Source of the DNA: Hydrogenophaga sp.
GTDB taxonomy: Bacteria; Pseudomonadota; Gammaproteobacteria; Burkholderiales; Burkholderiaceae_C
DNA: 64,000 nt
NCBI GenBank assembly: GCA_030653975.1
Contig: JAURYH010000002.1
Location: forward strand, 1-64,000
Direction of reading: 5' to 3'
The translations under genes were made by a program, and so were the position numbers. Positions within the stretch are counted from its first letter, which is position 1. Each line of letters begins with the position of its first letter. The notes below the pieces were generated by a model that did no database searches, was not told the DNA's origin, and worked only from the letters and a program-made list of their open reading frames with translations. Of the stretch, positions 8,407-20,628 are shown piece by piece.

Positions 8407-9582
8407 TTACAAAACCTCGAAAACACCAGCCGCACCCATGCCACCGCCGATGCACATCGTCACGCAGACGCGCTTGGCACCGCGGCGCTTGCCTTCGATC
8501 AGCGCGTGGCCGGTCAGGCGCTGGCCCGACACGCCGTAGGGGTGGCCCACGGCGATGGCGCCGCCGTTGACGTTGAGCTTGTCGTGCGGAATGCCCAGCT
8601 TGTCGCGGCAGTAGAGCACCTGCACCGCGAAGGCCTCGTTGAGTTCCCACAGGTCGATGTCGCTGACCTTCAGGCCCAGGCGCGCGAGCACCTTGGGAAT
8701 GGCGAACACCGGGCCGATGCCCATTTCGTCGGGTTCACAGCCCGCGACAGCGAAGCCCAGGAAACGCCCCAGCGGCTGCAGGCCGCGTTTCTGTACCAGG
8801 GTTTCGTCCATCACCACGCAGGCACCCGCGCCGTCGCTGAACTGGCTGGCGTTGCCGGCCGAGATCAGGCCGCCGGGCAGTGCGGAGCGCAGACCGTGGA
8901 TGCTGTCGAACGTGGTTCCGGCGCGGATGCCTTCGTCGTTCTCGACCGTGACCTGTTTGGTCATCAGGCCCATCACCTTGTCGGCCACGCCGGCGGTCAC
9001 GGTGATGGGGGCGATCTCGGCCTTGAACAGGCCGGCTTCCAGCGCGGCCGTGGCCTTCTGCTGGCTGGCGGCGCCGTACTCGTCCATGGCGTCGCGGCCG
9101 ATGCCGTAGCGCTTGGCCACCTGTTCGGCGGTCTGCAGCATGTTCCAGTAGATCTCGGGCTTCTGCTTTTCCAGCGCCAGGTCCTTGAGCATGTGCTGGT
9201 TCATTTCCTGCTGCACGCAGGAGATGCTCTCCACACCACCGGCCACATAGACCGAGCCTTCGCCAGCGATGATGCGCTGCGCGGCCAGGGCGATGGTCTG
9301 CAGACCCGAGGAGCAGAAGCGGTTGACGGTCATGCCCGATACCGTGATCGGCAGGCCGGCCTTGAGCGCGATCTGGCGCGCGATGTTGGCCCCCGTCGCG
9401 CCCTCGGGGTTGGCGCAACCCATGATCACGTCTTCGACTTCAGCGGCGTCGATGCCGGCGCGTTGCACGGCGTGCTGCACGGCGTGGCCACCAAGCGTGG
9501 CGCCATGGGTCATGTTGAAGGCGCCCTTCCAGCTCTTGGCCAGGGGCGTGCGGGCGGTTGAAACGATGACGGCGTTGGTCAT
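8407..9582 (-). CDS. Acetyl-CoA acyltransferase (thiolase)
   Basis: 391 residues, the usual thiolase length. The nucleophile cysteine is in [10 protein letters not shown] (near residue 88), the active-site histidine in [14 protein letters not shown], and the second cysteine in [16 protein letters not shown] at the C terminus. It cleaves 3-ketoacyl-CoA with CoA, the last step of beta-oxidation. ATG preceded by AGGAA. It directly follows the hydratase/dehydrogenase gene, so the pair forms an FadBA/FadJI-like module. Confidence 0.94.
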   Translation of the reverse strand: MTNAVIVSTARTPLAKSWKGAFNMTHGATLGGHAVQHAVQRAGIDAAEVEDVIMGCANPEGATGANIARQIALKAGLPITVSGMTVNRFCSSGLQTIALAAQRIIAGEGSVYVAGGVESISCVQQEMNQHMLKDLALEKQKPEIYWNMLQTAEQVAKRYGIGRDAMDEYGAASQQKATAALEAGLFKAEIAPITVTAGVADKVMGLMTKQVTVENDEGIRAGTTFDSIHGLRSALPGGLISAGNASQFSDGAGACVVMDETLVQKRGLQPLGRFLGFAVAGCEPDEMGIGPVFAIPKVLARLGLKVSDIDLWELNEAFAVQVLYCRDKLGIPHDKLNVNGGAIAVGHPYGVSGQRLTGHALIEGKRRGAKRVCVTMCIGGGMGAAGVFEVL

Positions 9583-9622
9583 GGTTGGTTCCTAATCTTG
9601 TTCGGTGTTCGGACGGGGCGGA

Positions 9623-11731
<2,109 letters not shown>

Positions 11732-11773
11732 GGAATCTCCTCTGTGTGGATCGGGAAAAAGGTGCACGCCCGA

Positions 11774-11792
11774 AAAAACGAACGGTCGTGCG
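11774..11792. promoter_or_regulatory. Operator-like element, copy 1 (upstream of the beta-oxidation operon)
   Basis: The sequence aaaaacgaacggtcgtgcg is identical, base for base, to 20502-20520 upstream of the acyl-CoA synthetase. Its core CGAACGGTCGTGCG is an imperfect palindrome (10 of 14 positions symmetric), which is what a dimeric TetR-type regulator of fatty-acid genes would bind. The regulator itself is not in the window, so the TetR assignment is inference. Confidence 0.65.
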
Positions 11793-11875
11793 ATTCTAGG
11801 GAATTTGTGCGCTGCGGCAAGTGCCACCTGTCGCTATAGAGTCATCGGCGCGCGTGCCTGCGACCAGGATGCCGT

Positions 11876-11943
11876 GGAACCGGCTTTGCCGGGCCACTGG
11901 CATCGCCCCCTCGGGGGGTGACGCCGCAGGCGGCGCAGGGGGG
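11876..11943. repeat. REP-like intergenic palindrome (liv set, copy A)
   Basis: Imperfect GC palindromes (ccccctcgggggg and gccgcaggcggcgc) ending in a run of G, right at the 3' end of the LivF gene. It aligns along most of its length with 16069-16140 (ggcggaactggctctgcc...cccccttgagggggtgacgc). Similar elements are commonly seen between genes in Comamonadaceae. It may protect or terminate the liv transcript. Confidence 0.65.
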
Positions 11944-12639
11944 TCATACTTCAAGCCACTCTTTGCGCGTATAGGGATCTGCTCTGAGGCTTTCGGGCGT
12001 GCCGTGGAACACGATGCTGCCGTGGCCCATGACCAGCGCGCGGTCTGAAATGGCCATCGCGATGGTGAGCTTCTGTTCGATCAGCAGCACCGACACGCCG
12101 CGGCTTTTCAGCTTCTGCAGGTACTCGCCGACCAGCTCCACGATCTTGGGCGCCAGGCCTTCGGTGGGTTCGTCGATGATGATCAGGTCGGGGTCGCCCA
12201 TGAGCGTGCGGCACAGCGTGAGCATCTGCTGCTCGCCACCCGACAACACGCCGGCTTCGGTGTGCTCCCGCTCCTTCAGGCGCGGGAACATCGCGTACAT
12301 GTCATTGAAACTCCAGCGCACGTCTTTGACCTTGCCTTTCTGTCCCAGCTGCAGGTTCTGGTGCACGGTGAGCTTGGGGAAGATGTCGCGGTTTTCTGGC
12401 ACGTAGCCCAGCCCCAGGTGCGCGACCTCGAAGGGCTTTTTGCCCTGGATGGACTGCCCTTTCCAGTTGATGGTGCCTTCGCAGTCGACCAGGCCCATGA
12501 TGGCCTTGGCGGTGGTGGAACGGCCCGATCCGTTGCGCCCGAGCAGCGCCACGATCTCGCCTTGACCAACATCGAACGAGACGCCGTGCAGCACATGGCT
12601 CTTGCCGTAGTAGGCGTGGAGGTTTTCGATTTTCAGCAT
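11944..12639 (-). CDS. livF: Branched-chain amino acid-type ABC transporter ATP-binding protein (LivF family)
   Basis: 231 residues from ATG 12639, preceded by GAGGAGG. Signature LSGGEQQ, Walker B DLIIIDEPTEGLAP and the C-terminal LivF pattern (LLIEQKLTIAMAISDRALVMGHG) are clear. The Walker A reads GRNGSGRSTT: the normally invariant lysine is an arginine, encoded CGT. Last gene of the livKHMGF-type operon. It pairs with LivG to energise uptake, probably of an amino acid, carboxylate or aromatic acid rather than strictly leucine. Confidence 0.9.
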   Translation of the reverse strand: MLKIENLHAYYGKSHVLHGVSFDVGQGEIVALLGRNGSGRSTTAKAIMGLVDCEGTINWKGQSIQGKKPFEVAHLGLGYVPENRDIFPKLTVHQNLQLGQKGKVKDVRWSFNDMYAMFPRLKEREHTEAGVLSGGEQQMLTLCRTLMGDPDLIIIDEPTEGLAPKIVELVGEYLQKLKSRGVSVLLIEQKLTIAMAISDRALVMGHGSIVFHGTPESLRADPYTRKEWLEV

Positions 12640-12652
12640 GCTGCGGTCCTCC

Positions 12653-13495
12653 TCAGTGTCCGACCGATGCGGCTTGTTCATCGGCCAGCACCGATCCCAG
12701 ATAAGCCTCCTGCACCTTGGGGTTCGCGCGCACCGCCTCGGGTGTGTCAAAAGCGATCACCTCGCCGTACACCACCACCGCGATCTTGTCGGCCAGACCG
12801 AACACCACACCCATGTCGTGCTCCACCGTCAGCAGGGTCTTGCCCACGGTGACTTCGCGGATCAGTTCGATGAAGCGGCTGGTCTCGCTCTTGCTCATGC
12901 CGGCCGTGGGTTCGTCGAGCAGGATCACGTTGGCTCCGCCGGCGATGGTGATGCCGATCTCCAGCGCGCGCTGCTCGGCGTAGGTCAGGTTCATGGCCAG
13001 GGTGTCGTGCTTCTTGTCGAGCCGGATCATGCGCATCAGCTCTTCGGCGCGCTCATTGGCGTCGTCCATGCCGGCCAGAAAGCGGAACAGTGTGTAGCGG
13101 TAACCCAGGCTCCAGAGCACGCCGCAGCGCAGGTTCTCGAACACGCTGAGCTTGGGGAAGATGTTGGTGATCTGAAAACTGCGCGAGAGCCCCAGGCGGT
13201 TGATCTCGAAGGGCTTCTTGCCGTCGATGCGGTGGCCGTTGAGCAGCACTTCGCCGCTGCTGGGTTCGAAGCGGCCCGAGATCAAATTGAACAGCGTGGA
13301 CTTGCCGGCGCCGTTGGGGCCGATGATGGCCACGCGCTCGCCAGAGCGCACCGCGAGGTCCACCCCGCGGATGATCTCGGTCTTGCCGAAGCGCTTGCGC
13401 AGGTTCCGCAGCTCCAATGCGTAATCACCCGCGTGCACGTGGCTCATGGCCTGCTCGAAACGGCCGGTGTCGGTGGTGGGCGTGGCGCTGCTCAT
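12653..13495 (-). CDS. livG: Branched-chain amino acid-type ABC transporter ATP-binding protein (LivG family)
   Basis: 280 residues; ATG 13495 overlaps the LivM stop as ATGA. An internal ATG at MSHVHAG is an alternative start. Walker A is GPNGAGKST, Walker B VILLDEPTAGMSKSE, and the signature position reads LTYAEQRALEI, a usual LivG variant of LSGGQ. The extra roughly 20-residue N terminus is longer than typical. Cytoplasmic partner of LivF on the LivH/LivM permease. Confidence 0.9.
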   Translation of the reverse strand: MSSATPTTDTGRFEQAMSHVHAGDYALELRNLRKRFGKTEIIRGVDLAVRSGERVAIIGPNGAGKSTLFNLISGRFEPSSGEVLLNGHRIDGKKPFEINRLGLSRSFQITNIFPKLSVFENLRCGVLWSLGYRYTLFRFLAGMDDANERAEELMRMIRLDKKHDTLAMNLTYAEQRALEIGITIAGGANVILLDEPTAGMSKSETSRFIELIREVTVGKTLLTVEHDMGVVFGLADKIAVVVYGEVIAFDTPEAVRANPKVQEAYLGSVLADEQAASVGH

Positions 13496-14784
13496 TGGGT
13501 CTCCCGGCGCTTGATTTCTTTTTCGATGTCGGTCTGGATCGCGGCCCACTGGGCGCTGAACTGGCGGCGTGTGAGCTCGAAGATGGCCAGGCCGGTCAAG
13601 GTCACGAAGGCCGCGCCAAACCAGCTGCCCGCGGTTTTGGAATGCAGCTCCATGCCGAGGTATTTCACCGAGTCGCCCATCGCCGCGTCGAGCTGCAGGT
13701 GGTAGATCATTTCGACCATCGCACCGCCCCCGAGCAGGACCACCAGCGCGGTCACGCCCAGCGCCAGGTAGGCCACCCAGACCTCGCGCAGCTTGCCGAA
13801 CGCCGCCACGCGCAGGTTCATCATGATCAGGCTGGCGATGCCACCCGGCGCATACATCACCATGAACAGAAAAATCAGCCCGAGGTACAGCAGCCAGGCC
13901 TTGGTCAGCTCGGACAGCAGCACAAAAGCCAGCACCATCAGGATGCCGCCGATGATGGGGCCGAAAAAGAAGGTGGCGCCACCCAGGAAGGTGAACAGCA
14001 GGTAGCCGCCCGAACGCGCCGCGCCCACCACCTCGGCGGTCACGATCTCGAAGTTCAAGGCCCCCAGCCCGCCCGCCACGCCAGCGAAGAAGCCCGCGAT
14101 CATGAAGGCCAGGTACCGCACCTTCTGCGTGTTGTAGCCGATGAACTCGACGCGCTCCGGGTTGTCGCGCACGGCGTTCAGGATGCGGCCCAGCGGCGTG
14201 CGCGTGAACGCAAACATCAGGCCCACGCAGACAAAGGTGTAGACCGCGATCAGGTAATACACCTGGATCGGCGGACCGAAGCTGATGCCCATGAACGGGT
14301 CGCCCACCACGCGGTTGCCCGACACGCCCGCCTCGCCGCCGAAGAACTCCGAGAACATCAGCGACATCGCGAACACCAGTTCGGCCATGCCCAGCGTGAT
14401 CATGGCGAACGGCGTGCCGGCCTTCTTGGTGGTCACGTAGCCGAACAGCACCGCAAAGAACAGCCCCGCCACACCGCCCACCAGCGGCACCAGACTCACC
14501 GGAATCGGGATCTGGCCGTCCGTGGCCGCGTTGAGCGCGTGCATCGCCATGTAGGAGCCCAGGCCGGTGTAGACCGCGTGGCCGAAGCTCAGCATGCCGC
14601 CCTGCCCCAGCAGGATGTTGTAGGACAGGCAGGCGATGATGGCGATGCCCATCTGCGAGAGCATGGTCACCGAGAGGTTGCTGCCGAACACCAGCGGCGC
14701 GAACAGCAGCACCAGCGCAAACAGCGACCAGACGATCCAGCGACCGACGTTGAGGGGTTTGAATTCGTAATAGGCTTTGGTCAT
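13492..14784 (-). CDS. livM: Branched-chain amino acid-type ABC transporter permease (LivM family)
   Basis: 430 residues from ATG 14784 with GGAAGG upstream, about 100 longer than a minimal LivM. The LivM core LSYNILLGQGGMLSFGHAVY near residue 55 and ERVEFIGYNTQKVRYLAFM are present, with about ten hydrophobic segments. After the core there are an extra hydrophobic stretch and a charged tail (residues about 330-430) not found in short LivM proteins. Forms the membrane channel with LivH. Confidence 0.9.
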   Translation of the reverse strand: MTKAYYEFKPLNVGRWIVWSLFALVLLFAPLVFGSNLSVTMLSQMGIAIIACLSYNILLGQGGMLSFGHAVYTGLGSYMAMHALNAATDGQIPIPVSLVPLVGGVAGLFFAVLFGYVTTKKAGTPFAMITLGMAELVFAMSLMFSEFFGGEAGVSGNRVVGDPFMGISFGPPIQVYYLIAVYTFVCVGLMFAFTRTPLGRILNAVRDNPERVEFIGYNTQKVRYLAFMIAGFFAGVAGGLGALNFEIVTAEVVGAARSGGYLLFTFLGGATFFFGPIIGGILMVLAFVLLSELTKAWLLYLGLIFLFMVMYAPGGIASLIMMNLRVAAFGKLREVWVAYLALGVTALVVLLGGGAMVEMIYHLQLDAAMGDSVKYLGMELHSKTAGSWFGAAFVTLTGLAIFELTRRQFSAQWAAIQTDIEKEIKRRETQ

Positions 14785-14873
14785 GATTGGCCTTCCGCCG
14801 GGCCGTTCCCAAGGAAGGCCAGCGCCCCCTGGGGGGGCAGCGAATACACGGAGTGATGAGCGTGGGGGCACAT
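14785..14873. repeat. REP-like intergenic palindrome (liv set, copy C)
   Basis: Fills the LivH-LivM gap. It contains ggccttcc...ggaaggcc (inverted arms) followed by gcgccccctgggggggcagcg and a G-rich end, matching the layout of the elements after LivF and LivK. It presumably forms stem-loops in the liv mRNA. Confidence 0.6.
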
Positions 14874-14878
14874 GGTCT

Positions 14879-15901
14879 CTAGCCTTCTCGCGTACCCAGC
14901 AAGCCCTTGGGCCGGAAGATCAGGATCAGCACCAGGAACAGGTAGGGCAGGATCGGCGCGACCTGTGACAGGGTGAGCTTGAGCACCGAGTTTTCCTTCA
15001 TGGCGTCCGAAGCCTGCAAGCCGAACTGCTGCACCAGGTGGATGAACGAGTAGTCCAGCCCCACGGCAAAGGTCTGGATCACGCCGATCAGCAGCGAGGC
15101 GAGGAAGGCGCCCGAGAGCGAGCCCATGCCGCCCACAACGACGACGACGAAGATCACCGAGCCCACCGTGGCCGCCATGTTGGGCTCGGTCACGAAGGTG
15201 CTGCCGCCGATCACACCGGCCAGTCCGGCCAGGCCGGTGCCGGCGCCGAACACCAGCATCAGCACGCGCGGCACGTTGTGGCCCAGGCTCTCCACCATCT
15301 CGGGGTGGGTGAGCGCGGCCTGGATGATCAGGCCGATGCGGGTGCGGGTCAGCAGCAGCCAGAGAGCCACCAGCATCAGGATCGCCACCAGCATCATGAA
15401 AGCGCGCGTGGCCGGGAACGGCGAGCAGATCACCCCCGCGCCGCCACAGACCTCGCTGGCGACGGCACCCCAGAACATCTCCAGCGTGTCGTTGGCGTGG
15501 TGCACCAGGGTGAAGGCCGGGCCACGCAGCACCTCGGGCGGCACAAACTCCACCGCCGTGCGGCCCCAGATCAGCTGCACCAGCTCCAGAATGATGTACG
15601 AGAGACCGAACGTGACCAGCAGCTCGGGCACATGGCCGAACTTGTGCACCTTGCGCAGGGTCAGCCGTTCAAACAGTGCACCCAGCGCACCCACCACGAG
15701 GGGCGCCACGAACAACCCCGGCCAGAAACCCACCAGCTGGGCGATCGAATAACCGATGTAGGCACCCAGCATGTAGAAGCTGGCGTGCGCAAAATTCAGC
15801 ACCCCCATCATGCTGAAGATGAGGGTGAGTCCCGAGCTCAACAGAAACAGCAGCAAGCCGTAGCTGACACCGTTGAGCATGGAGATGATGATGAACTCCA
15901 T
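14879..15901 (-). CDS. livH: Branched-chain amino acid-type ABC transporter permease (LivH family)
   Basis: 340 residues from ATG 15901 (MEFIIISMLNGVSYGLLLF), the standard LivH opening; the track start lies in the tandem repeat upstream. LSSGLTLIFSMMGVLNFAHASFYMLGAY near residue 25 is the family signature. An insertion of about 40 residues between hydrophobic segments includes VASEVCGGAGVICSPFPATR, which probably lies in the periplasm. The gene follows the LivK receptor gene and a REP element. Confidence 0.92.
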   Translation of the reverse strand: MEFIIISMLNGVSYGLLLFLLSSGLTLIFSMMGVLNFAHASFYMLGAYIGYSIAQLVGFWPGLFVAPLVVGALGALFERLTLRKVHKFGHVPELLVTFGLSYIILELVQLIWGRTAVEFVPPEVLRGPAFTLVHHANDTLEMFWGAVASEVCGGAGVICSPFPATRAFMMLVAILMLVALWLLLTRTRIGLIIQAALTHPEMVESLGHNVPRVLMLVFGAGTGLAGLAGVIGGSTFVTEPNMAATVGSVIFVVVVVGGMGSLSGAFLASLLIGVIQTFAVGLDYSFIHLVQQFGLQASDAMKENSVLKLTLSQVAPILPYLFLVLILIFRPKGLLGTREG

Positions 15902-15934
15902 GGATCCTGCCTTTCGAGGGCGAAACGTGGGGGA

Positions 15935-15960
15935 GGGGTGAGCGGGGTGAGCGGGGTGAG
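15935..15960. repeat. Short tandem repeat in the livH leader
   Basis: Three near-complete copies of the 9-mer ggggtgagc lie head to tail 34-59 bases upstream of the LivH start. It is small, and such repeats slip easily, so copy number may vary between strains and alter spacing in the livK-livH mRNA leader. Confidence 0.7.
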
Positions 15961-16068
15961 TATGGCCTGTCGGGAACGCCACCGCTATCAGCAGCAGGTC
16001 AAACCAGCAACCCCGCGATGCAGCGGTCCAGCCACATCACCGGAGCGAAATGCCTCAACCCAGAACGC

Positions 16069-16140
16069 GGCGGAACTGGCTCTGCCAGGCCGCACCGCGT
16101 TGCCCCCTTGAGGGGGTGACGCGAAGCGGCGCGGGGGTGC
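16069..16140. repeat. REP-like intergenic palindrome (liv set, copy B)
   Basis: Immediately downstream of the substrate-binding protein stop. Contains cccccttgaggggg (perfect 6-bp arms) and gcgaagcggcgcggggg, and shares its whole arrangement with 11876-11943. A stable structure after the receptor gene of a transport operon often raises the receptor-to-permease ratio; that role is inferred here. Confidence 0.65.
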
Positions 16141-16144
16141 TTCC

Positions 16145-17377
16145 TTATCCAGGTCGCTTCATCTGGCAGCTCGTCGGCGTGCTGGACACGTAAGACGGGT
16201 ACTCCTTCACCGGGGCCAGCGTCATGCCGGTGTTCTCCGGGCTGTAGGGGTACTTCTTGTCGGCCTTCTGCCAGACCGTCAGGTACAGCGGCTGCTGCAA
16301 CTGGTGGTCCAGCTTGCGCATCTCCACCTCGCCGTTGAAGTTGTTGACCTTGATGCCCTCCATGGCGGCGGCCACCTTCACCGGGTCGGTGGACTTGGCC
16401 TTGGCCATGGCCGCACCGAGCACGTTGAACGCCGTCGGAATGGCGCCTGTGTACATGTCGTCCTTGTACCTGGCCTTGAAGTCGTCGCCCCACTTGCCCA
16501 TGTCGCCACCCATGTTGTAGTGCTGGTAGGCCACCTGGTACACGCGGCCTTCGCCACCCGTGCCGAGTGCCGTGGGCGTGCCGGTGACGCCGGTGTAGTA
16601 GGTGTAGAACTTGCCGGTGTAGCCGCCTTCGTTGGCGGCCTTGATCAGCAGCGCCAGGTCGGAGCCCCAGTTGCCGGTGATCACGGTGTCGGCGCCCGAT
16701 GCCTTGATCTTGGCGATGTAGGGCGCGAAGTCGCGCACCTGGGCCAGCGGGTGCAGGTCTTCGCCGACGATCTTCACGTCCGGGCGCTTGCGGGCCAGGT
16801 TTTCCTTGGCGAACTTGGCGACCTGCTGGCCGTGCGAGTAGTTCTGGTTGAGCAGATAAACATTCTTGACGTCCTTCTGGTCCTTCATGAAGGTGGTCAT
16901 GGCCTCCATCTTCATGGAGGTGTCGGCGTCAAAGCGGAAGTGCCAGTAGCTGCACTTGCTGTTGGTGAAATCGGGGTCCACGGCAGCGTAGTTGAGGAAG
17001 ATCACTTCCTTGCCGGGGTTGCGCTCGTTGTGCTTGTTGACCGCGTCGATCAGCGCACCCGCCACCGAGGAACCGTTGCCCTGGGTGATGTAACGCACGC
17101 CCTGGTCCAGCGCGGCCTTGAAGGCGTTCAGGCTTTCGGCCGGGCTGAGCTTGTTGTCGAACGCCACCATCTCGAACTTCACGCCGGCGGGGTTGCTGGC
17201 ACTGAACTTTTCGGCGAAATACTGCCAGCTGCGCAACTGGTTCATGCCCACCGGGCCCATCAAGCCAGTCTGCGGGTCGATCAACGCGATCTTGACCGTC
17301 TCCCCTTTCTGGGCATGGGCGCTGAGCAGGGTCAGCGACAAGGCGGCGATGGCAACGGATTTCAAGGCAAACGACAT
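16145..17377 (-). CDS. ABC transporter substrate-binding protein (LivK family)
   Basis: 410 residues with a signal peptide (MSFALKSVAIAALSLTLLSAHA). The periplasmic-binding fold shows VKIALIDPQTGLMGPVGMN, VRYITQGNGSSVAGALIDA and the VYLLNQNYSHGQQ segment of the two-lobe receptors. AGGAG precedes the ATG. Receptor of the LivHMGF transporter that follows. It shares strong similarity in order and motifs with the second receptor at 17558-18832, so the two probably arose by duplication. Ligand unknown. Confidence 0.93.
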   Translation of the reverse strand: MSFALKSVAIAALSLTLLSAHAQKGETVKIALIDPQTGLMGPVGMNQLRSWQYFAEKFSASNPAGVKFEMVAFDNKLSPAESLNAFKAALDQGVRYITQGNGSSVAGALIDAVNKHNERNPGKEVIFLNYAAVDPDFTNSKCSYWHFRFDADTSMKMEAMTTFMKDQKDVKNVYLLNQNYSHGQQVAKFAKENLARKRPDVKIVGEDLHPLAQVRDFAPYIAKIKASGADTVITGNWGSDLALLIKAANEGGYTGKFYTYYTGVTGTPTALGTGGEGRVYQVAYQHYNMGGDMGKWGDDFKARYKDDMYTGAIPTAFNVLGAAMAKAKSTDPVKVAAAMEGIKVNNFNGEVEMRKLDHQLQQPLYLTVWQKADKKYPYSPENTGMTLAPVKEYPSYVSSTPTSCQMKRPG

Positions 17378-17557
17378 GGCTGGGTCTCCTGAAGGTGGAA
17401 AACCTTAGCGTAGCCTGACAGCCCGGCAAACCCCTCAGGGATTGCCCCTAGCAGCTATCGCGCAGGCGACTGTGCGCTCGCACAAGCCTAGCATCCGACA
17501 GACGACACAGGCCCGCTGCCGCGGTTCGTGCGGGCAGGCGTGACAACCGGTTCGGAC

Positions 17558-18831
17558 TCAGGGCCGCTGCATCTGGCAGCTCGTGGGCCCGCTGATTTCC
17601 GATGCGCTCATGTAGCGCACCGGCGCAAAGGTGTGGCCCGTGTCCTCGGCCGCGCGCGGATACCGCCCGTCCACCTTCTGCCAGCGCGAGACATAGAGCC
17701 CCTGCTGCAACTGGTGGTCGTCGGCGCGCATGTGCACCGGCCCGCTGAACCCCGGAAACACCATGCCGCTCAGGCGGCCGGCCACGCGCGCTGCGTCGGT
17801 GGTCTGGGCATGGGTCATCGCCTGCAGCAGCATGGACATGCCGTCGAACGCGGCGTACACCACCAAGTCTTCACCATAGCGGTCGCGAAACGCGGTGGCC
17901 AGGCCGGCGATGGCGCCCGGCTGGTTGGTGTGGTTGTTGGCCACCTGGTACACCGGCAGGCGACCGTCGCCCGAAGCCAGGAGTTCGGGCACACCTTTGA
18001 GGCCGGGGTAATAAGCGTAGAGCGGCAGCTTGACGCCCTGCTTCTGCATCGACTTCACCAGCCCCCGCAGATCAGCGCCCCAGTTGCCCGTGACCACGGC
18101 CTGCGCTCCGGACTCGGCGATCCGGCGCACATGGGGCGCGAAATCCTGACCCACAAAAGGCGGGTGCAGCTCGTCGCCCACGATCTGGATATCGGGCCGT
18201 TCCAGCGCCAGCGCATCGCGGAAGTAGCGGGAGAACTGTTGCCCGTGGGCGTAGTTCTGATTCAGCAGGTAAACGCTTTTCAGCGCGGACTGCGAGGCCA
18301 TGAAAAGGGCCAGCGCCCGCGTCTTCATGGTCGTGTCGGCGTCGATGCGGAAGTGCCAGAAGCTGCACATCTCGTTGGTCAGCGCCGGGTCCATCGCGGC
18401 GTAGTTGATGTAGAGCACCGCCTGTTCGGGGTTGCGGGCGTTGTGCCGCGTCACCGCATCGGAAATCGCCGCCGCCACCCCGGAGCCGTTGCCTTGCACG
18501 ACGTAGCGAAAGCCCTGGTCGATGGCCGCCTTGAGCGCGTCCAGGCTTTCCTTGGGTGAACCCTTGTTGTCAAAACCCGCCACAACAAAACGCACACCCG
18601 CCGGGTTGCCCGGACCGGCCATCCGCTCGGCCATGAACTGCCAGCTGCGCAGGCTGTTGCGGCCGATGTCGGCCGCCGGGCCGGAAAGCGGATCGATGAA
18701 GGCGATGCGCACCACCTTCTGTGGCGCATCGGCGGCCCAGGCCGGGCCGCCCAGGCCCGCCCAGGCCAGTGCGCCCAGCAACGCCCACCGCAGCCAGCGC
18801 CGCACCCCCGACAAAGGCCCGCATCCAGACA

Positions 18832-18832
<1 letters not shown>
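17558..18832 (-). CDS. Second LivK-family substrate-binding protein
   Basis: 424 residues; ATG at 18832 forms a TGATG overlap with the acyl-CoA synthetase stop (the track uses a TTG one codon earlier). Signal peptide with a hydrophobic run WALLGALAWAGLGGPAWA, then IAFIDPLSGPAADIGRN. Motifs VQGNGSGVAAAISDAV and VYLLNQNYAHGQQFSRYF parallel the neighbouring receptor, and both end in a CQM tail. Co-translation with a CoA ligase suggests that it delivers that enzyme's substrate through the same LivHMGF permease. Confidence 0.9.
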
Positions 18833-20475
<1,643 letters not shown>

Positions 20476-20501
20476 GGGGTTCTCCTGGAATGGCTTGAAA
20501 G

Positions 20502-20520
20502 AAAAACGAACGGTCGTGCG
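20502..20520. promoter_or_regulatory. Operator-like element, copy 2 (upstream of the acyl-CoA synthetase)
   Basis: aaaaacgaacggtcgtgcg, identical to 11774-11792. It lies 27 bases before the synthetase start codon, in the gap shared with divergent selO, at a distance where bound repressor would cover the promoter. The identical sequence at two operon heads about 8.7 kb apart is the evidence; the binding protein is unknown. Confidence 0.65.
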
Positions 20521-20628
20521 TTTAATCCACCCAGCATCATGCCTCAACAACGCGCGCTGGCCGTAGCGGGTTGCCCCGGATAGCCCACCCGGGTGTGGGT
20601 GCAAGTCGTCCCGGTGACAATGCGCCGC

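Noticed and set aside
6442-9561. 1039-codon plus-strand ORF
   Set aside because: Antisense to AtuA, thioesterase and thiolase genes. Low-complexity His/Arg/Gly/Ala-rich translation typical of GC-skewed shadow frames.
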